NCBI GenBank assembly: GCA_019059635.1
Contig: JAGVRJ010000007.1
Coordinates: forward strand, 124,001 to 188,000
DNA from: Proales similis
Taxonomy: Eukaryota > Rotifera > Eurotatoria > Ploima > Proalidae
Length of the DNA: 64,000 nt
Direction of reading: 5' to 3'
The notes below the pieces were generated by a model. That model ran no database searches and had not been told where the DNA came from. It saw nothing but the letters and a program-made list of their open reading frames with translations. Below are positions 53,919 through 64,000 of this stretch, piece after piece. Every line of letters begins with the position of its first letter. The stretch's first letter is position 1. The position numbers were made by a program, and so were the translations under genes.

Positions 53919-56900
53919 ATGTCTCTATGGACCCAGCTGTGTCTGATGATCGGCAAGAATGCCACACTGCGAAAGCGACAACCGGTAAGCATTGAATGGA
54001 GCTCAAGCGTTCGGTCTATTTCAGCAGACAGCCATTTACTCGCTTAGGTGACTCTGCTCATTGAGTTCGCTTGGCCTATTGTCATTTTGCTGATTGTCGC
54101 AACCATTAAACGTGCCTCGCCGCCCACATACAAAGGACCATGTAAGCGCAAAGCGAGATCAGCTCGAAATTCCGAGTTTGTCAGCTAAAGTTCGCATTAG
54201 GCTTCTACCAGCCGCTCGAGCTGCCCAATGGCGACTTTCTCTCGTTTATGAAGAGTTTTGTCTGCATGCTGGACTACAAATGCCATGAAAGATCGCGAGT
54301 CAGAGACACCGGCTCGTACAAGAATCAGTAAGTGGCTTTCTAGTTGGCCACTAATCATGTTCATTATCCATGTTCAAATGCACCAAAACAGCCTTGGCCC
54401 TTTGTACGAGATAGTGACCAGCAACGATCAGAGCTTTTTCGTTCTCTCAGAACTGCTCGAGAATCTCAAGCAAGCATTGATCGACGTGGACGACTTGAGG
54501 AACGAGCCGATAATCGGCAAGCTTCAATGTAAGCCGACCAGCTCTTGGCCATTAAAATCAAAAGAATAATTTCAAATTTACTCGAAGCCGGCTCGATAAC
54601 CATTAACGACCTGTTGAATGAGACCGAAGTGTTTCAGCAAAAGCTCGAGGCCTTCGGTCTAGAACAGTCAGTCAGCAGTGTGTTCTTGTCATCTAGAATT
54701 CGCATCATTGAGGCAATTTTAACTGCCAACTGCTTCATTCGGCGAGTGTGACCAAGTTGTTTATTTTTCAGATCTACAAAGTGCTCGACTTTTCGAGTAA
54801 ACTCAAAGAGAAGCGGCTGTGCAATCCGCTCGAGGCGATGAACTATCTCAAAGGAAGCGACTACTTCAGACAAGGCAACCAAATAGTTTTGTTCAACGAC
54901 GACAAACCGCTTGTGCTAAGCGAGCAACAACAGGCCGACTACCGCTTTGCCAGTCTCGTCTGTCAGATTCCGAAGCGAGAGCTCATCACCGACGCTGACT
55001 TCCTTCTCAAACAAATCGACGTGCCCTATCTCATGAACTATGTACGGCCCATAGGCTTTTGTTTTGGTCAAAAGTTCTAATCACCGTTCACTCTCGCCCG
55101 TAGACAACCAACGTGACGCGCTTTTTCTCAAGCAGTGAATTTAACGAAACCGCGTTCTACTTGACTCGTTTCGTCCAAGCCGGTGCTCAGCTATCCGGCG
55201 ACATTCAGCTGCTGAGCAAATTCGCCGACATCGAAAAGATTCCACTCACGCTCAAGAACGGACTCAAGCTGCTCGACCTGCTCCAGAGCAACGGCGAACA
55301 ACTTGTCTTGTAAGTGCTCAAGAACTCAAGAACGAGACGAACCGTTATCACCATCGGCGCTTTGAAGCATCAAGCAGCTGATGCTCGACTTGGGACCACT
55401 GCTCGAGTCCGTTGAGCAGTATCAGCAACTCGAGTCGGTCATCAACATTCTCATGTCACTGAGACAGCTCATGGACAAACTGGACCAGCTTTTTGTGTTC
55501 GAGTCTGTGTTTGGCTCTTCGCTCGATCGGCTCTTTCTTCTCAATCTTGCCTCTGAATCGTACATATCCGAGAGCGAGCTCAAGAACTCGAAGCTCAATT
55601 TTGTCAAAGTAAGACTCACTTCAGGCCATTGATTTTCAAATGCAGACTCGAGCGTTTACCGCTTTCTAGACCGCCCTGTTTCTGTTCGAGCTCAGATTCG
55701 GTGACCCCTATCGGGCGGTGTGCGAAGAGCCCAAAGTGACATCGATAGTCAAACTGCCGCTGTTCATCAAATCAAGTCTCGACTACCAATTAGAAAAGTA
55801 CTGCCACTACGACATTCCGCTCACGGACGCATTGAGCCAAGAGATATTCTCGCAGTTAAACATCGCCCAGGTAGCAGCCCTCTGCCTCTCTCTCACTCGC
55901 TCTGATTTGATTTTGTTCCAAACGGTGCCAATCTGACTTGTCGATTCTCACAGATTTCGCAGACACTGATTACCAACATGCCGGCCGAGACGCTCAGCGA
56001 ACTGATTGCACTGAGCGAGACGCTCTCCAGCTTTGACCTAAACGAGTTCACGTCGATCGAGCCGCAAAACCTCCTAGTCGGCTTCAACACAATAAACACG
56101 CTGCTCGACTTTTTAAGCAAAATTTTGGCCGACACGTCCAAACTCAACATGGCCAAGTGAGTTTGCCTGCCACTTGCAATTCGAAACTCGCCTGATCTGA
56201 ATATTGAAAATTTCTAGTTTTTACAGTCTGGCCAAGCAGATTCTCAAGCAGTTTGCGCCCGATGCAATTACAGATCAACAGTGGTTCTATGCCGATCTAT
56301 TGGTTCCAGTCCTGCTTCCTACATTCGATTTGAGTCAGCCAGCACAAGTCAAGTCTGGCCGCTTGCAACCGCTCAGCAGTCGAAACGCGGCCAAAATCGA
56401 CAAATGGATTTCACAAGCCCACATGTGGAACAACTCGGTCGCTCGAAACTCGTCAAGTGCAAAACTCAAGCGTTCTGCCGACGGATGGTCGATGAATGCG
56501 ACTGTTCTCGACAATCAAACAGCGGCGATCAGCGGCCGACAAATAGGCTCTGCCGGCTCGACTAACCCGGGACTTGTAAATCTGGCCGATTTGCTGGGCC
56601 TTTCGGTTCAAACAACGACCACGAGAGGACCGGCTGGGAGCATAAATTTGGCCGAACTTCTCGGGCTTGTGCAGACAACCACAGCGGGCACTCCTTCTCT
56701 CGGGCTGGACGCTCTGTTTGGCGGCCTAAACTCAAACCAGCCACTAAGCCTCTTGTCTCTGCTGAGTCTTGTGGGTGGCAGCGGCTCATCAGCGAGCTCG
56801 CTGCTTTCATTCGCTCCGCTAATTGGCGCTCTGCCTCTTAATCAGCTTCTTTCCGGCACAGATCCTCAGTCTTCTCTGGGCCTGTTGACTAGCCTGCCGC

Positions 56901-59900
56901 AGATCATTCAACTATTTCAATCTTTCAACGAATTTCAGCTACCAAACTCCCAGGTAGTTCTCTTCCATGTCCATTAGATCCAAGCAAATCTTCATTCCTT
57001 CAATCAGAGTGCGGATCCAGCCCAGGTGCTGGAGGAATGGGCAGATTTTGTGACCAAAGTCAGAGCACAGGGAATCAATGTGGTTCAGATTCTGACCAAC
57101 CTGGGCCAGATAAGCGCGTCTGACTCAAAGCTCATTCAGGCAATCTTGTCGAGTAACATCGAAACAATCAGCAATCCGGACGTGATCGGAAAGTGAGTCG
57201 CTTGCCCTCTCACAATTTGAGAAGCGGTCAAGTTTATTCGGTTAAACTAAAGGCTGGTGCTTGGCTGCCAGGCAGTGAACGTTTGGGCCGTGGTTCAGCC
57301 GAGCTCGGGCGAGATGAGAAACGCGCTGAGCTCAGCGTCTCTTTTGATCGATCTCGCCGATCTGGGAGTGAACGCCAGTCAACAGCTGTTGACCAACGAC
57401 ACCAAGTTCACTTGTGCCAACGATCCTCTTCAAGATTACTATTCGCTGACCAAGGACTTGAACATCATGGAGCTCGCATCCAAAGTAGATTGCATACACT
57501 CTAAATTGAAATCTAAAATCAAACTGGCAACTGCAACCGATCAAGGTCAAGCAGCTGCTGCTAAATCAGCAAACGCCAAGTAGCCAGGCGACAAGTCCCA
57601 AGCTTGACTGTCTCCGCATTGATCCCATCTACCAGAGAGCAATAAAACTGCGCGATCAATTGGAGCGCGACTCGACCGGCGTCTTTGAGCGAAAGATAAA
57701 CTGCTTTCAAACTTCGATTTTTGACCCGTTCAGAACGTAAGCGCTCTCTTTAATCGCAGTCTTAAGATTGAATTGAATTTTGCCGCCAAACAGAATTTCG
57801 ACGAGCCTGAGCTCGGTCTTTGGCGCTTCATCAAATCTAAATCTCGTCGAGCTACTCAACAGTGAAGGAGGCAGCTTCTCCGATCTCATTCAATTGGCCT
57901 CGTGGCTCGGTCGTCTGTTCGATATCGATCCGGCCAATCCATCTGCGTCGCTCGGTTTACTGGTAATTGATCAAGAAGCTAGCTGATCGACTCTTTGCCA
58001 ACTTCAATCTCATTCAAGTCAAATCCGGCCGAGCTCGACTATTTGGTGTCTACTCTGCCTTCCCTTCTCAGTGATGTCAAATCGCTCGGAGCCTATCTCA
58101 ATCAGCTTGGACAAATTCAAGCAGACCTGATCTCAATGGGCGCCAATGCAGATCAGATGCTTCAAGTTCTCGAATCGTTAATTTCCTATCAAGAGTTTAT
58201 CACAGAGGCCAGTTCAAAGTAAGCCGAAGCTCTTTCTCTCTCTCTCACTCACCAAAGTGGCCCAGTTAAACCTAAATCCATTTAAAGACTCAAAGAACTG
58301 ACCAGCAAATACGAGCGCATCATTCGATTGACCACTTATGCAAATCTCATATTCGATGTGCAAAAAGGCTTTCAAGCACTCGAGTCTCTCATTGTTTTCT
58401 TCGACAAAAACCTATCCGGTGTAGAGTTCGAGCAGCTATTCGTCGACTATTCCACCATATCGGCCTATTTGAGCAACAACTACGGCATGAGTCCACAGCA
58501 AGTGGAAGCCATTGGCAGCTCGGCATTTTACATCAGTCCGCAGGTAGGCGCTGCTCGAGTTGGATCTTCTTCTTCATAAAGAGTGACCAAAACCACAAAA
58601 GGAAATTTACGATCAATACATGAAAGCGAGCTCGATCTACTGCGATCCGGCCAAATTCGAGCGCTATTTCAAGGTTGAGAACGCCGACTACGTGGAGCTG
58701 GACGAGAGCGGAGTGCAAGACTTTTGGCCGACCGCGTCCAATTTTTTCTGTTCGTCAAGTTTGGCCACAGTGACCGAGATCGCCGAGACGTTTGCCGACC
58801 ACTTCATTCTCAGTCAAAGTGTCAAAGAGGTCTCTCAATTTACATTGCTTCTCTTTGCTCGTGTTTTTCAACTTCGAAAACTCTCTCCAGATATTCAACA
58901 ACGACTCGTCCATCTTTCAGACCCTGAACAAGAACAGCACAATATTCACCAATTTGAACATGTCCACATTCGAAGTGATGAACGCCAACAGCCAAGGAAG
59001 GCTCAACGAGCTGTTTGAGCTGTTTGCCGGCATCAGCTCGAACTATTCGGCTTTCGGTAAGCGGTCGCCGCCGTCTCTTATGCGTTTCGAGCTTCACGCT
59101 GACTTGAGCTTAGATTTGCCGAACGTGTTCGGCAAGGCGCTATGTGGCCCCGAGTTTTCCGTGCGAATCGAAGACTACGGCTACTCGATAAGACCGGCCA
59201 ATGTGCCTATGAACGTGAGCAGTTCGCAAGTGAACGACTTGCCTGCCGCAGCCCGTTCTGTTCGATCTTCAAACATGACCAACTACCAGATCTACCAGAG
59301 TGAGTAGAAACATGTCTCGACGCGTTGTCTGTCGGCCATCTAATTTCGAGTAGAAAGCTACTGCGACAACATATTTGACCAGTTGCGCATGATCGGCGGC
59401 TCGGTGATCGGCAACCTGATCACTCCGCTCATATTCGGCAAAGTGCTCTACACGCCGTCGAACAACTTAACCGAGGCGGTCATCAGCAAGGCAGGCACCC
59501 AGAGCATGCTCGTTCTATGCTCCCTCAACTAACTCTCTAAAAACAGATGAATCAGACATTCTTCCAGTTCGATCGGCTCAATCAAGTGCTTGAGGCGTTC
59601 AGCACCGGCATCGGACAGTTTGACGATCTGAAGCGACTCACGCGCAACATAACCGTAGGCTCCCTAAAGACTTTTCTCAGCGTTTCCTTGAGTTATCTTT
59701 ATCGGCCAGGTGCTGCTCGACAATCCGTTCTATCGTGACTTTATCGAGCTCTTCATCCTCCAGGACTCGACTCTGACCTACGCGGACGTAAAGACTTACT
59801 TGACTCTGCTGGAGAGCGTCACGTCAATGAGCAACGACTGGGCCTATTTGAGCTCAATGCTCGGCTCAATCAAGAACACGTTCGCCTGCTTTGAAGTAGA

Positions 59901-62900
59901 TCGGTTCATTGCAGTGGAAACAGAGCAAGAGCTCGAACGGAGAGCGGCCGAATTGTTCGCCAACGGCACCTTCTTTCTCGGCATCGTCTTTCTAAATTCT
60001 GAAGGCCAAGGCGATCCATTGCCGAGCAATTTGGAGATAAAGCTGCGCACTAACATCGACAACGTGCCTGAAACGACTCTCATTCGACCTTGGTTAGGAG
60101 ACTGAAAATGCCCCTTTTCGACTACCGCCTGTTATTTGGCTCAATTTGAAGGATCTGGACGCCCGGGCCTCTGGACAATCTGTTCATGGACTTGCGCTAC
60201 ATGAGAGGATTTGTTCAGATGCAGAACTTGCTCGAGCGCTCTATAATGACAATCGTCAGTGAAATGAACGGCAAGAAGGAAGAGGCCAGCCGGCTGCCGG
60301 TTGTCTACCTTCAGCAGTTTCCTTTTCCCAAGTTCAAAAACGAAGAGTAAGTTGCCCTGAGTAACTGGCCGGCCTTAAGCCGAGACGAATTGCATTCTCG
60401 TTTGAAACCGTTTAGCCAAGCGTCGTCCTATGTGAACTTTTTCATATTGCCCATAATCGTCACGCTGATGTGGAGTGGGAACATCGGACTGGCGATTCGC
60501 AATCTCGTCAAAGAAAAGGAGAAATTCATCGAAGAGACCATGAAAGCGATGGGCCTTCGACCGGGCGTCAACTGGCTCGCCTGGTTCTTGACCACCTATT
60601 TCTCGATGGCCGCAGTGGGCTTTGTGGTCAGCCTCATTCTCAAGTTTGGCTCCATATTTCCCAACTCGAGTCTCATTCTGATTTACGTGTCGCTTCTGGC
60701 GTTCGCTTTTTCCGCCGTCATGTTGAGGTAAGCTGATCGAAGTCAACTCTATCCAGCATGTCGTTCACCCGCCTGTTTCGATCCTTTCAAGTTTCCTGGT
60801 CGGCGCCTTCTTCACGAAAACCAACCTGGCCTCGCTGATCGGCGTTCTCACCTACTTCGTATCCTATTTGCCGTTCATATTGGTCATGTCGCTCAAATAC
60901 GAAATGGACCTCCTCAACAAATTCTTCTTGGTAATTTGTGCTCAATGATCAAAGCGAGTTTGTTGCTCACATTGCTCACGCTCAAGTGCTTGTCATCAGC
61001 GACTGCGTTCGGCTATTCTTCTCTCTACATGTCCTGGTACGAGCAGATCGGCACTGGACTTCAACTAGAGCACATTTGGTCAAGTCCCATTTCAAACGAC
61101 TCGTTCAATTTCGGCTCTTCGGTGCTACTGATGCTGGCCGACGGTCTCATCTACGGACTGCTCGGCTGGTACGTTAAGAACGTGTTTCCAAGTAAGCTGC
61201 TTGCGCGCCACTTTGATCGCTCACATTGGCTCCTTACGACAAATGATCGGACGCTTAGCTCGCTACGGTGCATCCAAGCCCTGGTACTTTGTCCTGCTGC
61301 CGAGCTTCTGGTCGAACTTCCTCTTCTCGCGCTCTCTCACACGAAGCCGGTCGGGCAGCGAATATTCGCACGATCGTTCGTTCAAGAAGGAAAAGAAAAA
61401 CGCCAAAAGTAAGCGGCCAGTTGCTCATAGGCCTCATCCTAAGAAATCGAGTTAAACACGCTCCGGTCCAAAGGCAAAGATAAGTACATCGAAAGCGAGC
61501 CGGCGCATTTGCCGATCGGCATTTGCCTCAAAGGCCTCACACGCAAATTCAAGGACCGGACAGTGGTCAACAATCTGTCGCTGAGCTTCTTCGAAGGCCA
61601 AATAACGGCATTGCTTGGACACAACGGAGCCGGAAAGAGCACAACCATGTAAGCAATAGAGACACTCGTGCATTGTCTACTCGCTGCTCAAGAGACTTGA
61701 CAGAAACGTGCTGACCGGAATATACGCGCCTACCAGTGGCACGGCCTACATCTACAATCGTGACGTGCGCTATGAGTACAATCAAATCAGAAAGAACGTC
61801 GGAATCTGTCCTCAGCACGACATTCTATTCGAATAGTAAGCAAATGGCCAAGTTAGCGGTTCTGGCGAGTAATAACCACTTGAATGAAGCATGACAGTGA
61901 AAGAACATTTGCTGTTCTACGGCAAGCTGAAGGAGAACATGGGAAGTCGCGAGCTTAAACGCGACATCAGCGAGTGAGTACCTTGCGGCAATCTGAGCGG
62001 GCAAACTCGACTCGAAGATAATGCTTGAAACAATAGAATGATGACCAAGATGGGCCTGAACCATTATTCAAACGATCTGGTCTCGGCTCTTTCAGGCGGC
62101 TTGCGACGCCGTCTTGAAGTGGCCATTGCGTTTGTCAGCGGCTCCAAGACCGTCATTCTGGACGAGCCGACGTCTGGTGTTGATCCCTACAATCGTATGA
62201 AGATTTGGGACATTATACTCGAGTTTCGCATGGGCCGCACCATTCTGCTGACCACGCACTATCTGGAAGAGGCAGACGTGCTCAGCGATCGCATCGCCAT
62301 CATTCATCAAGTAAGTGAGCAAAAGCGCCAATCTTGCTCACCTCAGCCGACTTGTTATACGAACTTGTTGCGCCATTGAAAATAGGGCCAATTGAAATGC
62401 TGTGGCTCGTCAATGTTCTTGAAAAACAAGTTCGGCAGCGGCTACATACTCACAATCGACAAGAAGATAAGCAACGGCTCGATCGGCTCTATTTCTCATT
62501 CGAGTAAGCCATTCTGCTTGATCTCTCAGTTTGGTCTCGGAGCAGCTCGGCTCATTGCTAATCTCGAACCATTTCAGAGCAGTATTTGACGGAAATGCGC
62601 GCCCGCTCGATCGAGATGATTTCGAATTTCATCAGCAAGCGCATCAGCGGCGCCACACTCACACGCCACATAAACAACACTCTGACGTTCACACTGCCGT
62701 ACGCGCAGAAGCGGAATTTCCAGGCGTTTTTCGACCAAATAGAACGCAACAAAGAGTTTCTGGACATTGCCAGCTACGGCATATCGGACACCACACTCGA
62801 AGAGGTGCTGCTCGTTTCATCGGTCCTATTCAACACGGCCTCGTTTCATTTCGACTTGGTTCGATCTAGATTTTCCTCTCGCTGACAGTGCGCGACGAGA

Positions 62901-64000
62901 ACGGCGAACTCAACTCGAGCATAAGCAGCGAGAATCGCAAACTCGCCGAAGCAGTCTCCTCTCCTCTGCCGGTCAGTGTGGACAGCGATCGAGACAGTGG
63001 TCTAGCTGTCGAGCTAGGTAGCTTAGATTATTCGAGCTGTAAGCTTTTATTTAATACGCTATTTATTAACGCTCGTTCGCCTGCAGTTTCTCTCCCCCTC
63101 TCTCCTCCTCCTGCTGCTTGCTTCTTGCCACAATGCGGCCCCAGAGCGCAAACGCGGCCTTTTTTCCAAATCTTTCAAAAACTTTAACAAACCTTTCATT
63201 TCACTGATCTAGACAAGTCGGCGCCCAACTCTTACATGTTCCGCAAGTCACCGAACGTGACGCTCAACTCGTCGATCGATTCGATCTCCAACTTTAAGGA
63301 CCCGGCCATGTCAACAGTGAACAAATTCACCAAACTCGAAGGCAAACAGTTGTACATCCAACAGTTGAGCGCTTTGTTTTTGAAGCGTTTCTACCACAAC
63401 AAGCGCAACCTGCGCATATTGCTGACAAATTTATTCCTGCCCGTGCTGTTTGTGGCCTTGTCGATGGCGTTCACCGCCATACGTCCGAAGCTAGCGCCAC
63501 AGCCGTCACTTGAAATGTCGCCCCGAATTTACCAGCCCAACACCATATTCATGACATTCGACCGCATTCAGGACCCCACTCTGGCCTTAATCACGCGGCA
63601 GTTTGTCGCCTCGTATCAGTCGGTCTGCGCCAAGTACCAGTCATCAAGCTTCCTCGCCAATCAGGCGTCCCAGAGAGAAACGCTCAGCAACTACCTGTGC
63701 GACCTGGTCTCGCCCAATGTCAGTGTCTTTCTCTCTCGGCCGGCGGTCTCGTTTTGTTTTTTTGTAATTTTTTTTTCATTTTAAAGGAATGCTCGCTGAT
63801 TTACCAGCACAACTACGAGGAAGACTACAGCCAGAAGAACATTGAGAATTCGCTTGAGCTGGCGGTCGCGGCCACCAACTGCAGCGTGGAGCCGTTTCTG
63901 CTCGAGACACGCAGCGAATATGTCAATTCGAGGTAAATGTCTCCGGACTCGGTCAAGCTCGACAAGCGATTTGCATGACGTCGTCGTCGATTTAGATTCG
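53919..64000 (+). CDS. Full-size ABCA-family transporter with very large first ectodomain (partial, runs off the right edge)
   Basis: Lipid exporter/flippase type. Thirty-six exons plus the first 5 nt of the next (63996) are in frame: about 2601 codons. Exon 1 starts [13 protein letters not shown], as in ABCA proteins; TM1 is in exon 2 (54048-54141). Ectodomain 1 spans exons 2-23 (to 60346), about 1660 residues, and closes with FGKVLYTPS and NVPETTLI-type segments as in ABCA1. TM2-6 are in exons 24-26 (60416-61191). NBD1: Walker [10 protein letters not shown] (exon 28, 61444-61648), Q-loop CPQHD, signature [12 protein letters not shown], Walker [12 protein letters not shown] and H-loop [11 protein letters not shown]7 and the start of ectodomain 2 are in exon 35 (63213-63718). 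The second half lies outside the window. The intron 59491-59546 has a GC donor. Confidence 0.93.
56576..56683 (+). repeat. Internal protein repeat in ABCA ectodomain 1
   Basis: Two adjacent copies of a unit reading NLA[D/E]LLGL followed by VQTTT, in exon 11 (56218-56953). A looser relative (NLVELLN) occurs near 57840, and Leu-rich LLSLLSL follows. This is a lineage-specific expansion of the ectodomain, by appearance. Confidence 0.7.

Noticed and set aside
1-64000. CRISPR arrays, insertion sequences, ribosomal RNA, tRNA and transposase or reverse-transcriptase genes.
   Set aside because: None seen. The window is animal nuclear DNA; I noticed no direct-repeat arrays, no transposon-type open frames, and no cloverleaf with A and B boxes, though a tRNA scan could not be run.

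Overview
This is a gene-dense piece of animal nuclear genome. The evidence is a full-length muscle-type myosin II heavy chain, two seven-transmembrane receptors, a DOCK-family exchange factor, nuclear-encoded complex I subunit NDUFS1, a Josephin deubiquitinase, a SAR1 GTPase and a full-size ABCA lipid transporter. Nearly all genes are split by very short GT-AG introns, mostly about 48-80 bp, so the genome is compact. Two axonemal proteins, DRC3 and CFAP69, each with an RFX X-box-like site just upstream of the start codon, show that the animal makes motile cilia or flagella. No species can be named from the sequence. A small-bodied invertebrate with a reduced genome is my inference. Exon boundaries were worked out by hand from splice signals, reading-frame continuity and recalled family sequences. 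No alignment or database search was run.

Layout. 0.9-5 kb: DRC3 and a PI31/FP-domain-like protein, both on the minus strand. 6.2-14.5 kb: an 18-exon zizimin-like DOCK gene (+). 14.85-16.1 kb: GPCR 1 (-). 16.5-22.1 kb: a RIF1-like HEAT protein followed by a separate reading frame that carries the SILK and RVSF PP1-docking motifs usually found in animal RIF1 (+). 22.7-24.1 kb: an intronless cysteine-rich type II membrane protein. 24.6-26.9 kb: a Josephin-type deubiquitinase and an AKTIP/FTS-like E2 variant (+). 27.3-30.9 kb: CFAP69 (-), divergent from an unrecognised 258-aa gene at 31.6-32.6 kb (+). 32.9-34.8 kb: SAR1 (+) convergent with GPCR 2 (-). 36.2-38.6 kb: NDUFS1 (+). 39.6-40.9 kb: an ankyrin-repeat protein (+). 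41.7-42.5 kb: a small membrane protein (-). 43.7-51.0 kb: myosin heavy chain with a mutually exclusive exon pair (+). 51.6-52.5 kb: an intronless PhyH-type 2-oxoglutarate oxygenase (+). 53.9-64.0 kb: an ABCA gene (+) that runs off the right edge.

Functionally the neighbours are mixed, as is usual for an animal chromosome: cilia (DRC3, CFAP69), muscle (myosin), trafficking (SAR1, AKTIP), signalling (DOCK, GPCRs), genome maintenance (RIF1-like) and ubiquitin/proteasome (JOSD, PI31-like). The points most worth a second look are the equal-length alternative myosin exons with contrasting codon usage, the apparent separation of RIF1 HEAT repeats from the PP1-docking motifs, the intronless oxygenase that resembles protist and giant-virus relatives, the very large first ectodomain of the ABCA protein, and the paired X-boxes.
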